Below, piece by piece: positions 8,202-17,425 of a stretch of DNA of 64,000 nt. The notes beneath the pieces are model-generated. The model searched no databases and was not told where the DNA came from. It was given only the letters and a program-made list of their open reading frames with translations. Position 1 is the stretch's first letter, and each line of letters begins with the position of its first letter. This DNA comes from Neobacillus rhizophilus. GTDB taxonomy: Bacteria; Bacillota; Bacilli; Bacillales; Cytobacillaceae. The stretch spans positions 1,240,001 to 1,304,000 of the forward strand of contig NZ_JAGYPF010000001.1 of NCBI RefSeq assembly GCF_018343535.1. The letters are read 5' to 3'. Position numbers and translations under genes: made by a program.

Positions 8202-8636
8202 TTAATGCTGCGCACTATTATAATTTTGTTCGGAAATTTGTGTCAAGGCCTGCTTCGCTTGATCATCCGTTAGTTCACGGATTGCAAAATCGCCAAGTGA
8301 TACAATACCAATCAACTTCTCATCCTCTACAACAGGCAAACGACGAATTTGATGTTGTGCCATCAATTTTGCCGCCTCTCTAGTAGAAGCCTCTGGAGAA
8401 ATAGTAATCAGGTCATTGCTCATGATTTCCTCCACTTTGGATGAGCCAGGATGCTTTTCTGCCACGCCTCTAATGACAATATCACGATCAGTAATCATTC
8501 CAACAATTTTTTCTTTATCGACAATAGGAATAGCCCCGACATTTAATTCTTTCATTTTTACAGCTACTTCATAGATATTATCTAATAGAGTACAGCAGTC
8601 TACATCATCAGTCATAATATCACGGATTTTTTCCAT
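8202..8636 (-). CDS. ylbB: CBS-domain protein YlbB
   Basis: A 144-residue protein made of two tandem CBS domains (about residues 1-60 and 70-128), with the typical VGMITDRDIVIRG and IGIVSLGDFAIREL ends of each repeat. CBS pairs bind adenine nucleotides and act as sensors, usually fused or partnered to an effector; here there is no effector domain. Homologous to YlbB of B. subtilis and to Hrp1-like stress proteins. The C-terminus carries a short polar tail. It lies between ylbC and the divergent ylbA, with its own terminator, so it is probably monocistronic. Confidence 0.85.
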   Translation of the reverse strand: MEKIRDIMTDDVDCCTLLDNIYEVAVKMKELNVGAIPIVDKEKIVGMITDRDIVIRGVAEKHPGSSKVEEIMSNDLITISPEASTREAAKLMAQHQIRRLPVVEDEKLIGIVSLGDFAIRELTDDQAKQALTQISEQNYNSAQH

Positions 8637-8815
8637 AAAATCGCCTCCAAAAATTATAGCTCTTTTCGTAAATTAGAATATCCAGCCATAATGGATTTAT
8701 TCGTTATATGATTTCGTTGCAAGTTACAGAAATTTCATCTATTATTAAATTGAATTAATCTTGCTTTATTACCAAATAATGAATACAGGCAAGCGTTTCT
8801 AGGAGGGATTTATTT

Positions 8816-9175
8816 ATGAAATTCGAAAACACTGGAATTGAGGAGTTAAAAGCAGACATAAACCGGCTTGATGACGTAATGCAACAGCATGGTTTAGTGC
8901 GCGCAGGACAATGGGATTATGAACGCGTTACATACGACAAAAAGTTTGAACTAAGAGAGGGAGTATTTTACCTTCGGATTCAAGGCTATTCGGTTGAAGG
9001 AGATGTAGATACCTTCAAAGCTGTAATACAATTGATGACTCCTTTGTTAGGAAAACATTATTACCCGCACGGTGTTGAATACGGTGAAGGCGAAACCTTC
9101 CCTGCATCACTTGTGAATCAATGTAAAAAAATTATCGAAGATATCAAAAACGAAATCAGCAAATTTGCTGTATAA
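8816..9175 (+). CDS. ylbA: YugN-like family protein YlbA
   Basis: A 119-residue soluble protein of the YugN-like family, matching YlbA by sequence and place. It has an N-terminal helix and a beta-rich middle part (YERVTYDKKFELREGVFYLRI) and a C-terminal helix. Function unknown. The start ATG 8816 follows AGGAGGGATTT. It is divergent from ylbB and convergent to the DUF420 gene, with which it shares a terminator. Confidence 0.82.
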   Translation: MKFENTGIEELKADINRLDDVMQQHGLVRAGQWDYERVTYDKKFELREGVFYLRIQGYSVEGDVDTFKAVIQLMTPLLGKHYYPHGVEYGEGETFPASLVNQCKKIIEDIKNEISKFAV

Positions 9176-9180
9176 TGCTG

Positions 9181-9217
9181 AAAAAGCCGCATGAATGTTA
9201 ATCATGCGGCTTTTTTG
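9181..9217. terminator. Bidirectional terminator between ylbA and the DUF420 gene
   Basis: AAAAAGCCGCATGA / TCATGCGGCTTTTTT, an uninterrupted 14-base stem with A-run and T-run on either side. Confidence 0.92.
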
Positions 9218-9220
9218 ATC

Positions 9221-9685
9221 TTATAAACCTAAAATCGCTTTTATCATGGAAGTCGTTTCCCCGCCTCGGTAAAATACATATAAAAGCAGGTAGACAACTA
9301 CTCCGGTAGCGGCTGTAAAAAACCAGACGATGCTGGTAATGGGGCCAAGGCGGCGATGGAAAGAGAGTTTATTTTTATAACCTGAATTAAGAGACAATAT
9401 CCCCAAAACTGCTCCTACCGTGGCCAAGGTAATATGAAAAATCAAAAATACAGTATAGTATATTTTGATATTATCTGGTCCTCCAAACGATGTGTTCCCA
9501 ATGAAAATAGTTCTAGATGCATAAATAATAAAGAAAATAAGAGCAAAAATAGCTGCAAAAAACATAGTCCGTTTGTGAGCTTCCAATTTTCTTTGCTTAA
9601 TCTGCCACCAACCGATGGCAACTGTAATCCCGCTTAAAACAATAAAAGTGGTACTAATCGTGGGTAAAATTGGTATCGAATCCAT
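9221..9685 (-). CDS. DUF420 membrane protein (YozB-like)
   Basis: Integral membrane protein of 154 residues from ATG 9685, which is preceded by AGAGAGG; a longer in-frame extension upstream is highly charged and lacks a site. Four to five membrane helices are visible. DUF420 proteins such as YozB are found next to cytochrome oxidase assembly genes, and the conserved histidines here (LEAHKRTMF, IFHITLATVG, FHRRLG) resemble those of CtaM/CtaG-like assembly factors. A part in oxidase maturation is likely from context but not shown. It follows ctaG and has a separate terminator between. Confidence 0.75.
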   Translation of the reverse strand: MDSIPILPTISTTFIVLSGITVAIGWWQIKQRKLEAHKRTMFFAAIFALIFFIIYASRTIFIGNTSFGGPDNIKIYYTVFLIFHITLATVGAVLGILSLNSGYKNKLSFHRRLGPITSIVWFFTAATGVVVYLLLYVFYRGGETTSMIKAILGL

Positions 9686-9754
9686 GCATAAATCCTCTCT
9701 TTTTGTATATTCTCCTCTTATAGTAGAGTAAACCTTCCTAAACTTCAACCAAAA

Positions 9755-9787
9755 GAAAAAGAGGTTGTCGTTCGGACAGCCTCTATT
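9755..9787 (-). terminator. Terminator of ctaG
   Basis: GAGGCTGTC / GACAACCTC on the minus strand, loop CGAAC, followed by TTTTTC. Ends the cta operon. Confidence 0.85.
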
Positions 9788-10688
9788 TAATGAGCGATGG
9801 ATTTAATTTTTGATTTAAATCGCGCTCTGTTTCTGCTTGGTCCTTACGATACCATTCAAAAAAGACGCGGAAAAGGATTACCCCATAAATGATTTCCTGC
9901 ATAATCTTCATCAATACGCCGCCAAGCTGTTGGTCATGGATTAAGGACATCGAACTAAACAGCTCTGGACCGCTCAAATTTAAACTTTCAAAATTGGCAG
10001 TACCCACACACAGGCTCATCACTTTGCCCCATACATGCGGATCAGAATAGGTGGCATAAATAGGTGTTTCAGCAAAGATAATCAAAGCGCAGGCAGGTGT
10101 TAAGAGAATCCCATCAGCAAAAATATAACCAACCTTTTTTAGACCACTTAGGGTTTGATGCTCAGGAAGCTGATTAATTAATGGCCACCACATAAAAATG
10201 GCAACTACAAACAATAGAATCGAATAGCCTGCATGCAGCCATATATTTTGCATGACATGATCAAAAATTATTGGAACATGGTAAAACGAAAATAACCCGT
10301 TAAAGATTAATAGAGCCATAAGTGGTCTAGTGAAAAACTTAAAGAGAGACTTAAATACTTCGATGCGCAAAACCGCTCTCCACAGCCATGCAGGTACACC
10401 CAAAATGAATAAAGGCGGAACAATTAAGACAAGTGCAGCCATCTGTATCATATGAATATAAAACATTAAATGGGCCATTAAGTCCAATGGAGATCCTTTA
10501 ATAGCATACAAAAGAATCATTGAGGTAAGAAATAAAGCCCCTTGCTGCTTTGTTAAGCGCAAACTGTCCTGGAAACGGTGTCTAAATCTTGTGGTTAGAA
10601 GAAAAAATCCTCCTGTCAAAACAATCATAATCAATAAAAAGTACGGGCTCCATAGCGCTTGAAAACCAAATATATCCAAGGTAAGCAC
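9783..10688 (-). CDS. ctaG: Cytochrome c oxidase assembly factor CtaG
   Basis: Polytopic membrane protein of 301 residues (caa3_CtaG family). In B. subtilis CtaG is needed for formation of active caa3 oxidase, probably in CuB insertion. Six to seven hydrophobic helices are visible, with histidines in LMAHLMFYIHMIQMA and FYHVPIIFDHVMQ that are characteristic of the family and plausible metal ligands. The start is GTG 10688 after AGGTGA. It is the last gene of the ctaCDEFG run; a hairpin at 10791-10826 separates it from ctaF, so its level may be lower than the subunit genes. Confidence 0.9.
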   Translation of the reverse strand: MLTLDIFGFQALWSPYFLLIMIVLTGGFFLLTTRFRHRFQDSLRLTKQQGALFLTSMILLYAIKGSPLDLMAHLMFYIHMIQMAALVLIVPPLFILGVPAWLWRAVLRIEVFKSLFKFFTRPLMALLIFNGLFSFYHVPIIFDHVMQNIWLHAGYSILLFVVAIFMWWPLINQLPEHQTLSGLKKVGYIFADGILLTPACALIIFAETPIYATYSDPHVWGKVMSLCVGTANFESLNLSGPELFSSMSLIHDQQLGGVLMKIMQEIIYGVILFRVFFEWYRKDQAETERDLNQKLNPSLIK

Positions 10689-10790
10689 TGCAATATCACC
10701 TCAAAATTAATTAAAGAATCATCAACTTTATTATACCCTTGGCCTTTGGGATAGGCAAAGAAATGATGCTGCATATGTTTTCCAATTACT

Positions 10791-10826
10791 AAAAAAGAAA
10801 ATCGGCTTAAAAGCCGATTTTCCTTT
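10791..10826 (-). terminator. Terminator or attenuator between ctaF and ctaG
   Basis: GGAAAATCGGCTT / AAGCCGATTTTCTTTTTT on the minus strand, immediately after the ctaF stop codon. Confidence 0.85.
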
Positions 10827-10832
10827 TAACTC

Positions 10833-11168
10833 CTACCACCAGATAATGGTCGAAAATGCCCAAATCATAACCAAGCCAACAAATAATCCTGAAAAAAGGA
10901 ATAATGTTGGGGCCTCATGGCCTTTATGACTCATATGCATAAAATAAAACAATTGGAAGACTACTTGCACCGCAGCCAAAAGAACGATAAATGGTATTGT
11001 AAACCACGCTGTAAATCCTTTAGCAGCTACAGCAGCAAAAGCAACCAATGTTAAGAAAATCATCAAAGCAAATGAAATGACTTGATATCTCATCTCTTCC
11101 GCACTTTTACGGCGGCGATATTCAAGGTCAACTCTTGGGTTCCCTGAATTTAATTGTTGATTTGCCAT
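10833..11168 (-). CDS. ctaF: Cytochrome aa3/caa3 oxidase subunit IV CtaF
   Basis: Small oxidase subunit of 111 residues with three hydrophobic helices, the pattern of the COX4-like bacterial subunit IV family. It includes FQLFYFMHMSHKG, a conserved stretch of the family. It belongs to the proton-pumping menaquinol-independent cytochrome c oxidase made by the neighbouring genes. It starts 4 bp after ctaE ends, consistent with translational coupling. The N-terminal 30 residues are charged and cytoplasmic. Confidence 0.93.
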   Translation of the reverse strand: MANQQLNSGNPRVDLEYRRRKSAEEMRYQVISFALMIFLTLVAFAAVAAKGFTAWFTIPFIVLLAAVQVVFQLFYFMHMSHKGHEAPTLFLFSGLFVGLVMIWAFSTIIWW

Positions 11169-11172
11169 CAGT

Positions 11173-11799
11173 TTATCCCACCATTCCCATTAAATATACA
11201 ACAGTAAAGATGAATACCCATACAACGTCAATAAAGTGCCAATATAAACTAAATACATAGAATTTTGGCGCATTGTACAAGTTTAAGCCACGTTTTGCAT
11301 TACGGAACATTAACGATAAGCACCAAGCTAATCCAAAAGCAACGTGTGCTCCGTGGAAGCCAACCAAGGTATAGAAGGCAGATCCAAAGGCGCTGCTGGT
11401 AAATTTATGGCCTAAATGGACATAATGGTTAAACTCATAAACTTCTAGTCCTAAGAACCCGAATCCTAATAAAGCAGTAAGCCCTAACCACACCATCATT
11501 TTTTTGAAAGCAAAATTTTTCATGTGGTAAATTGCGTAAACACTTGTTAAAGAGCTTGTCAATAACAGCATCGTTGCCACGAATGTCAACGGAAGTTCAA
11601 ATAAATCCTTGGCCAGCGGCTGAGAAGTATTTGGCACCTTATCCTTTAATGAAAGGTAAGTGGCGAAGAGAGAGGCGAAAAGCACAGTCTCTCCCCCTAA
11701 GAATAACCAAAAACCTAAAAATTTATTTTTCGCTTCAAGGGTTGATTTCTCCGGCTCTGCAGGCCAAGTTTCATAAGTTAATTTTTCTTCAGCGTGCAT
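11173..11799 (-). CDS. ctaE: Cytochrome c oxidase subunit III CtaE
   Basis: Heme-copper oxidase subunit III of 208 residues with five membrane helices. Family motifs are present: GFWLFLGGETVLFASLFATY near the N-terminus and GFHGAHVAFGL and YWHFIDVVWVFIF towards the C-terminus, containing the conserved His and Trp-His-Phe-x-Asp. It lacks the two N-terminal helices of mitochondrial subunit III, as usual in Bacillus. Its ATG overlaps the ctaD stop codon (TAATG), indicating coupled translation. Confidence 0.95.
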   Translation of the reverse strand: MHAEEKLTYETWPAEPEKSTLEAKNKFLGFWLFLGGETVLFASLFATYLSLKDKVPNTSQPLAKDLFELPLTFVATMLLLTSSLTSVYAIYHMKNFAFKKMMVWLGLTALLGFGFLGLEVYEFNHYVHLGHKFTSSAFGSAFYTLVGFHGAHVAFGLAWCLSLMFRNAKRGLNLYNAPKFYVFSLYWHFIDVVWVFIFTVVYLMGMVG

Positions 11800-13673
11800 T
11801 ATGCCTTAACCCCCTTATTATCATCTTCGTTCATTAATTCTTCTTTATGAATATGGAAACCATGGTCGTCTTTAACAGACCGTAATAACATGGAACCAAA
11901 TGTTACGAGCAGACCAATAAACAAGACTGGCAATGCCCATCCCTTATCATCTACATGGTACATAGCACCAAAAGCGGCGATGAAAAGACCAAGCGATGTT
12001 GTAAATGGCAAGAAAGAAGAGTTTGGCATATGAATATCACCAAGCGGCTCAGCAGGAGTCATTTCTTTCTTTCCTTCCATTTTTTCTATCCAATAAGCAT
12101 CCAAACCGCGAACAAGTGGAAGCTGCTTAAAGTTATAGAACGGCGGTGGAGATGGAATAGACCACTCTAATGTACGTCCGTCACCCCAAGGGTCATTTCC
12201 AACTCTAACATTTTTAACAGATGTCACAATAATGTTGATTAATAGGACAATAACACCGACAGACATGAAGGCAGCTCCTATGGAACTGATCATGTTTGAG
12301 GTTTCAAAGCCCTGACCTGGCAGATAGGTAAATACGCGGCGAGGCATACCCCATAGACCAAGGAAGTGCTGGATAAAGAATGTCATATGGAATCCGATAA
12401 AGAAAGTCCAGAACGTAATCTTACCCATTGTTTCATTTAACATTGTTCCAAACATTTTTGGCCAATACAGATGTGTACCAGCTAAAAGCGCTAAGACTAC
12501 CCCACCAACAATAACATAGTGGAAGTGGGCAACAACGAAATATGTGTCATGGTATTGATAGTCAGCAGCAGCAGAAGCAAGCATTATCCCTGTTACTCCA
12601 CCCATAACAAATGTAGGTATAAAAGCAAACGCATAGTGCATTGGAGTTGTAAATTTAACACTTCCGCCCCACATGGTGAACAGCCAGTTAAAAATCTTAA
12701 TACCTGTCGGCACCCCAATTGCCATCGTAGCTACAGCGAAGATAGCATTTGCTACCGGACCAAGTCCTGTTGTAAACATATGGTGCGCCCAAACCATGAA
12801 TCCTAAGAAACCGATTAGGACTGTTGCAAACACCATAGACGAATAACCAAATAAACGTTTTCTTGAGAACATTGCAAAGATTTCCGAGAAAATACCGAAA
12901 GCTGGCAAGATCAAGATATATACTTCCGGGTGACCAAAAATCCAGAATAAGTGTTCCCAAATTACGGTATTACCACCTTGTGCAACTTCAAAGAAATTAG
13001 CTCCAAATAAACGGTCAAACATCATTAATACTAATCCCACTGTTAATGGAGGGAATGCAAAAAGAATAAGTGCTGACGTTACAAATGTTGTCCAAGTAAA
13101 CAACGGCATCCGCATATAGGTCATTCCAGGCGCACGCATGTTAATGATCGTTACAAGGAAGTTAATACCACCAATCAACGTACCTAAACCAGAAATCTGT
13201 AAACCTAGAACATAGAAATCAACACCATGTCCTTTGGAGTGTATAGCGAGAGATGCATAAGAAGTCCAACCAGCATCTGGCGCTCCTCCTAAGAACCATG
13301 AAAGGTTTAGAAAAATACCACCAAAGAAGAACAACCAAAACCCTAATGCGTTCACATAAGGAAAAGCTACGTCACGAGCTCCTATCTGGAGTGGCATAAC
13401 GGCATTCATGAACGCGAACACAAGCGGCATGGCAGCTAAGAAAATCATTGTTGTTCCGTGCATTGTAATGATTTCATTAAATGCACCGGCGCTTACAAAA
13501 TCATTGTTAGGAACTGCAAGCTGGATACGGATAAAGACAGCTTCAATACCGCCAATTAAGAAGAAAAATCCACCTGCAATCAGATATAGGATGGCGATTT
13601 TTTTATGGTCAACTGTTGTTAAAAAGTCCCATAAAGTTGCACCGAATCCCTTTTTTTGAGCATAGGTACTCAC
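11799..13673 (-). CDS. ctaD: Cytochrome c oxidase subunit I CtaD
   Basis: Catalytic subunit of the caa3 oxidase: reduces O2 to water and pumps protons. 624 residues, with the 12 core helices plus C-terminal helices typical of Bacillus CtaD. Visible signatures are MHGTTMIF (heme a ligand His), FWIFGHPEVYILILPAFG with the CuB His and cross-linked Tyr, AHHMFTTG with the two further CuB His, and FVVAHFHYVIVGG with the heme a3 and heme a ligands. The start is GTG 13673. It is flanked by ctaC (31 bp upstream) and ctaE (1-bp overlap). Confidence 0.97.
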   Translation of the reverse strand: MSTYAQKKGFGATLWDFLTTVDHKKIAILYLIAGGFFFLIGGIEAVFIRIQLAVPNNDFVSAGAFNEIITMHGTTMIFLAAMPLVFAFMNAVMPLQIGARDVAFPYVNALGFWLFFFGGIFLNLSWFLGGAPDAGWTSYASLAIHSKGHGVDFYVLGLQISGLGTLIGGINFLVTIINMRAPGMTYMRMPLFTWTTFVTSALILFAFPPLTVGLVLMMFDRLFGANFFEVAQGGNTVIWEHLFWIFGHPEVYILILPAFGIFSEIFAMFSRKRLFGYSSMVFATVLIGFLGFMVWAHHMFTTGLGPVANAIFAVATMAIGVPTGIKIFNWLFTMWGGSVKFTTPMHYAFAFIPTFVMGGVTGIMLASAAADYQYHDTYFVVAHFHYVIVGGVVLALLAGTHLYWPKMFGTMLNETMGKITFWTFFIGFHMTFFIQHFLGLWGMPRRVFTYLPGQGFETSNMISSIGAAFMSVGVIVLLINIIVTSVKNVRVGNDPWGDGRTLEWSIPSPPPFYNFKQLPLVRGLDAYWIEKMEGKKEMTPAEPLGDIHMPNSSFLPFTTSLGLFIAAFGAMYHVDDKGWALPVLFIGLLVTFGSMLLRSVKDDHGFHIHKEELMNEDDNKGVKA

Positions 13674-13704
13674 GTTTTTACCTCCCTTTCAACCAAATCC
13701 CCTA

Positions 13705-14763
13705 TTAGTCCTGAACCTTTAAGCCCATCAGATATTCTGCTAAAGCATTTAGCTGATCTTCCGTCATTTGCGGATACTTACCAGTCATAGTGTTGCCTGG
13801 CTTATAGGTTTCTGGATTACGAATCCAATTTTTTACTTCTTCCTTATTATGGTCCAAAATACCAGCAACACGTGATCTTTCGCCAAAGTTTGAAAGGTTC
13901 GGCGCGATACGGGCTGTTTCCGGCATTTTGTTTTCAGGTGTTACAGCATGACAGCCAATACAGCTTTTATTGAAAATATCCTGGCCTTGCTGTGCTAAAG
14001 CAGTTTGGGCTTTTTCAGGCGCTTTGACGCTCTGCATATCTTTCACCCAAGCATTGAAATCGTCTTTGCTCATTGCTTTTACTTTAAAGTCCATTAAAGC
14101 ATGGGATGGTCCGCAAAGTTCAGCACATTTTCCATAGAAAAGATTTCCTGCTTCATTAGATTTTTCTGCATCAAACTCTAACCAAAATTTATTAATATTG
14201 TCTGTATTCGTATCAAGTTTTCCGCCTACAGCCGGAATCCAGAAGGAGTGTTTAACGTCCATGGATTTCAAACTGAAATATACTTTTTCATCAGTTGGTA
14301 CTACTAGTTCTTGGCTGGTTACAATCTTTTGTTTAGGATATTCGAAATCCCACCAATATAAATGGGAACGAACATTAACTACAACTGCTTTAGAGTTTTT
14401 GTCATCCATTGTTTTAACATCCGCAAGCTTAAATGTTGCGGAAACAGTTGGAACAGCTAGAACCAAAAGCAAAAGAATCGGAATAACGGTCCAAATAATT
14501 TCTAATTTATGACTTCCTTCCACCTGTTTAGGTATCCTGTCATCCTTCCTTCTAAAACGGAAAAAGACGATAACAAAAACTAACATAACTACAATAATAA
14601 CGCCAACCATAATTATCGTACTTAGCCCCATCAAATCGTACTGGATGTCAGCAACTTCACCGGCTGGAGTTAATGTGGATAAATATGGTTTACCACAACC
14701 GGAAAGTACAAGCGCTACTATCGCAAACAGCGAGAATAAACGCCAATTTGCAAGCCTTTTCAT
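13705..14763 (-). CDS. ctaC: Cytochrome c oxidase subunit II with fused cytochrome c, CtaC
   Basis: Membrane lipoprotein of 352 residues that accepts electrons for the caa3 oxidase. Order of parts: signal sequence with lipobox LSGC (Cys near residue 23), two membrane helices (about 45-70 and 88-108), a periplasmic-side cupredoxin with the CuA ligands in CAELCGPSHALM, and a C-terminal cytochrome c domain with heme motif CIGCH (268-272) and axial Met near MTGKYPQM. The fused heme domain defines the caa3 type. First gene of ctaCDEFG. Confidence 0.96.
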   Translation of the reverse strand: MKRLANWRLFSLFAIVALVLSGCGKPYLSTLTPAGEVADIQYDLMGLSTIIMVGVIIVVMLVFVIVFFRFRRKDDRIPKQVEGSHKLEIIWTVIPILLLLVLAVPTVSATFKLADVKTMDDKNSKAVVVNVRSHLYWWDFEYPKQKIVTSQELVVPTDEKVYFSLKSMDVKHSFWIPAVGGKLDTNTDNINKFWLEFDAEKSNEAGNLFYGKCAELCGPSHALMDFKVKAMSKDDFNAWVKDMQSVKAPEKAQTALAQQGQDIFNKSCIGCHAVTPENKMPETARIAPNLSNFGERSRVAGILDHNKEEVKNWIRNPETYKPGNTMTGKYPQMTEDQLNALAEYLMGLKVQD

Positions 14764-14876
14764 GCTTAATCAAACCCCTCTTTCACTCTTAGTTTATTAT
14801 TTTTTTGATTGATCAAAGAAGTATGTACGACCCCTTTCCCGAAAGAAATTACTTCAGGAAAGATACGTCAGCAAAA

Positions 14877-15803
14877 CTAGATTAATGTAACTATAACCAT
14901 CGCCACAAAAATAATAGTCAAATATTGCAATGAGTAAACAAACATTAGTTTTGCCCACTTTATGTCATCTTTGATCTTATATCCATAAATCCCTAATGCC
15001 AGCCAGCCGAGATTTAAGACGGTGGCAAGAATTAGAAATGGGATTCCTAATTTAGTAAGAAAAAATGGGATTGGCAAAAGTGCTGTAACCCAGAGTACAA
15101 TGTGAATTTTTGTGGTTTTAAACCCTTTTACTACCGGAAGCATTGGGATGTTCGCAGCTTTATACTCCTTCACCCTTCTCATCGCCAAAGCATAGAAATG
15201 AGGCGGCTGCCAAACAAACATTAAAACAAATAATGCCCATGCCATGACATCAAGATTTGCATCTACTGCAGCCCAGCCAATCAACGGTGGTACAGCCCCG
15301 GAAATACTGCCAATGATGGTATTAGAGACAAGCTGTCTTTTTGACCATAGTGTATATAAGAAAACATAACTAAAAACTCCAAGCAGTCCTATTACTGTTG
15401 CAGTTATCGTTGTAAACAATAAAAACAGTGTTCCCAGTCCTATAAGTAAAATACCTAACCCCAAAACTTTTACCGGCACCACTTTCCCGGTAACTGTAGG
15501 TCTAGATTTTGTTCTTTCCATTAAGTGATCGATATCCCGGTCAACGTAATTGTTTATTGCACAGGAACCAGCAACGATTAAAGCTGAACCCGCCACTGTA
15601 AAGAAGACAATATCTAAATTATTCAAAAAGCTAAGGCCGGAAAAATGCAATGCAAGCCAAAGACCTGTAAAGACAGTGATCAGATTGGAATTAACGATTC
15701 CAATTTTGATAAGGGCCATAAAGTCTTTCCAAACGGATGTTTTTTCTGAAACAGAATCCAGGCTTGTTGCACCATTTCCAATGGCAGCCTTTGAGTTGGA
15801 CAT
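14877..15803 (-). CDS. ctaB: Protoheme IX farnesyltransferase CtaB
   Basis: Makes heme O by adding a farnesyl group to heme B; heme A synthase CtaA then completes heme A for the oxidase. UbiA-superfamily membrane protein of 308 residues with nine predicted helices. The prenyl-diphosphate/Mg binding motifs [15 protein letters not shown] and the second aspartate-containing loop near [15 protein letters not shown] are clear. ATG 15803 follows AGGAGGAG. It precedes ctaC by 113 bp with no terminator between, so ctaB-ctaCDEFG may be one transcription unit. Confidence 0.96.
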   Translation of the reverse strand: MSNSKAAIGNGATSLDSVSEKTSVWKDFMALIKIGIVNSNLITVFTGLWLALHFSGLSFLNNLDIVFFTVAGSALIVAGSCAINNYVDRDIDHLMERTKSRPTVTGKVVPVKVLGLGILLIGLGTLFLLFTTITATVIGLLGVFSYVFLYTLWSKRQLVSNTIIGSISGAVPPLIGWAAVDANLDVMAWALFVLMFVWQPPHFYALAMRRVKEYKAANIPMLPVVKGFKTTKIHIVLWVTALLPIPFFLTKLGIPFLILATVLNLGWLALGIYGYKIKDDIKWAKLMFVYSLQYLTIIFVAMVIVTLI

Positions 15804-16208
15804 TTAATTTCTCCTCCTGATTCTTAATACTGACCTTTATCACTTGATGAAGCATACCCTCTTTATGTATACCGTGATTTTAATAACACTTTCTCTGTAT
15901 ATTAAATCACACTTTCAAGAATTTTTGTGAACTTTTTTTGAATAATTTTTGACTAATTTGTGACCAAAAAAAATTTCTTCTTATATTCCCATTGTTCAGA
16001 CCATTAAAGTTTTGTAAAAAAATAAAAAAGAAGTCTTTTATGTATTTATTTCAACAGGCAGAACATAGGATTGTTGAATTAAGACTGCGTATGCAAACCC
16101 TGTCGATCCTCTTGAAAATTTCATCCCTCTATAGTTCTAACAGACTACACCTTAAGTTTCAACGTTTTTCACTATAATAATAGTGATAAATTAACATTAT
16201 CCATTTTT
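15804..16208. other. Intergenic region between ctaB and ctaA without a gene
   Basis: About 400 bp of AT-rich DNA. Apart from the two TTTGTGA words I see no convincing gene; the plus-strand frame at 15992-16177 has no ribosome binding site and no family resemblance. The rest of the gap up to 16481 contains a repeat copy (16209-16327) and the ctaA upstream region. Confidence 0.6.
15924..15965. promoter_or_regulatory. Candidate ResD-type sites between ctaB and ctaA
   Basis: Two TTTGTGA words on the plus strand, TTTGTGAAC at 15924-15932 and TTTGTGACC at 15957-15965, spaced about three helical turns, upstream of ctaB. ResD is known to activate ctaA and ctaB in B. subtilis and favours TTTGTGAAT-like sequences. 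The match is by eye; binding is inference. Confidence 0.35.
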
Positions 16209-16327
16209 AAAGAAAACTCGCCGATTGGCGAGCCCCTAAGGGCGAAGACAGAGGCGTAGTTGCACTTATGCGTTAAGAAAGTATAAAGCTTTCGAAAGAA
16301 AGTTTATACTTTCTTATTAGCCAAAAA
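16209..16327 (+). repeat. CTCGCC element, copy B (full length)
   Basis: Left part GAAAACTCGCCGATTGGCGAG, small stem changed to GCCC-CTAA-GGGC, then the GAAGACAGAGGCGTAGTT segment and a long AAGAAAGTATAAA / TTTATACTTTCTT stem whose loop carries an extra CTTTCGAAAG. It lies 155 bp upstream of ctaA. The small stem differs from other copies by a paired change (U-A to C-G). Confidence 0.85.
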
Positions 16328-16481
16328 AAATCCTTTAAGAAACTAGGCTGAAATTCTGTTCTTTTTTTGGATAATTCGTTATGATGTATAAGTACTTTTA
16401 ATCTTGCTTCTTTTTTTATCCATTATACTGTCAAGATTTTTTTTTGACAAATTATTGAACTTTAGTTAGAGGTGAAATTTT

Positions 16482-17390
16482 TTGCGACGCTCTTTGAAGT
16501 GGTTGGCTGTTGCCACCACCATTGGAATGATACTTATTTTACTCGGCGGGGCACTCGTTACCAAAACGGGTTCAGGAATGGGCTGCGGCAGATCTTGGCC
16601 ATTATGCCACGGCAAAATTCTGCCTTCGGACATTACACCGGAACTTATTATTGAACTTGCCCACCGGCTTGTTTCAGGTGCTGTCGGCATGATGGTATTA
16701 ATATTGTCCGTTTGGTCTTGGAAGGCAATCGGACATATAAGGGAAACAAAATTTCTTTCCTTTCTGTCTTTTTTCTTTCTGCTGCTCCAGGGGTTAATTG
16801 GGGCTGCGGCAGTAAAATGGGGACAATCCGATTTCGTCCTGGCTTTACATTTCGGTATTTCTCTTATTTCATTTGCGGCTGTTTTCTTATTAACGCTGCT
16901 CATTTTTGAAATCGATAAAAAGTTCGCCGCTGAGAAACTCTACATTGATAAACGGATGGGTTTCCATATTATTGGCGTTACCATTTATAGTTATATCGTC
17001 ATTTACACCGGCGCCCTTGTCCGTCATACAAAATCAAGCCTAGTCTGCAGGGATTGGCCATTTTGTCTAAACGATTCTCCCGGACTTCCAACCAATCTAT
17101 ACGAGTGGGTGCAAATGGGCCACCGAACGGCCGCGGGCTTGATTTTTCTCTGGATCCTTTACATTACTGTGCTCGCTGTCCGTCATTATAAGCACCAGAG
17201 AGTCCTGTATTGGGGCTGGATTATTTCGTTTATATTGGTATCATTGCAAGTAACCGCAGGCGCATTTATCATTTTCAGCCGCCTAAACCTTTACATTGCC
17301 TTGCTGCATGCATTTTTTATTACCTGTTTATTTGGTCTCTTAAGCTATTTTGTCCTTTTATATTCAAGGTCAAAAAGGAACTTTCAATAA
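16482..17390 (+). CDS. ctaA: Heme A synthase CtaA
   Basis: Oxidises the C8 methyl of heme O to a formyl group, producing heme A. Membrane protein of 302 residues with eight helices in two four-helix halves. The Bacillus-specific cysteine pair is at residues 35 and 42 ([11 protein letters not shown]), the catalytic Glu58/His61 region is ELAHRLVSG, and the second half has MGHRTAAGL and LLHAFF histidines for heme ligation. The start is TTG 16482, 7 bases behind AGAGGTGA. Divergent from ctaB, as in B. subtilis, and convergent to pycA with a shared terminator. Confidence 0.95.
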   Translation: MRRSLKWLAVATTIGMILILLGGALVTKTGSGMGCGRSWPLCHGKILPSDITPELIIELAHRLVSGAVGMMVLILSVWSWKAIGHIRETKFLSFLSFFFLLLQGLIGAAAVKWGQSDFVLALHFGISLISFAAVFLLTLLIFEIDKKFAAEKLYIDKRMGFHIIGVTIYSYIVIYTGALVRHTKSSLVCRDWPFCLNDSPGLPTNLYEWVQMGHRTAAGLIFLWILYITVLAVRHYKHQRVLYWGWIISFILVSLQVTAGAFIIFSRLNLYIALLHAFFITCLFGLLSYFVLLYSRSKRNFQ

Positions 17391-17425
17391 AAAAAGGCTG
17401 TCTCGAGTTGAGACAGCCTTTTTCT
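17389..17425. terminator. Bidirectional terminator between ctaA and pycA
   Basis: AAAAAGGCTGTCTC / GAGACAGCCTTTTT with a 5-base loop; A-run and T-run on the two sides serve both convergent genes. Confidence 0.92.

Noticed and set aside
15992..16177. A 61-codon plus-strand frame upstream of ctaA.
   Set aside because: No ribosome binding site, unusual composition and position in a regulatory gap; no family resemblance.
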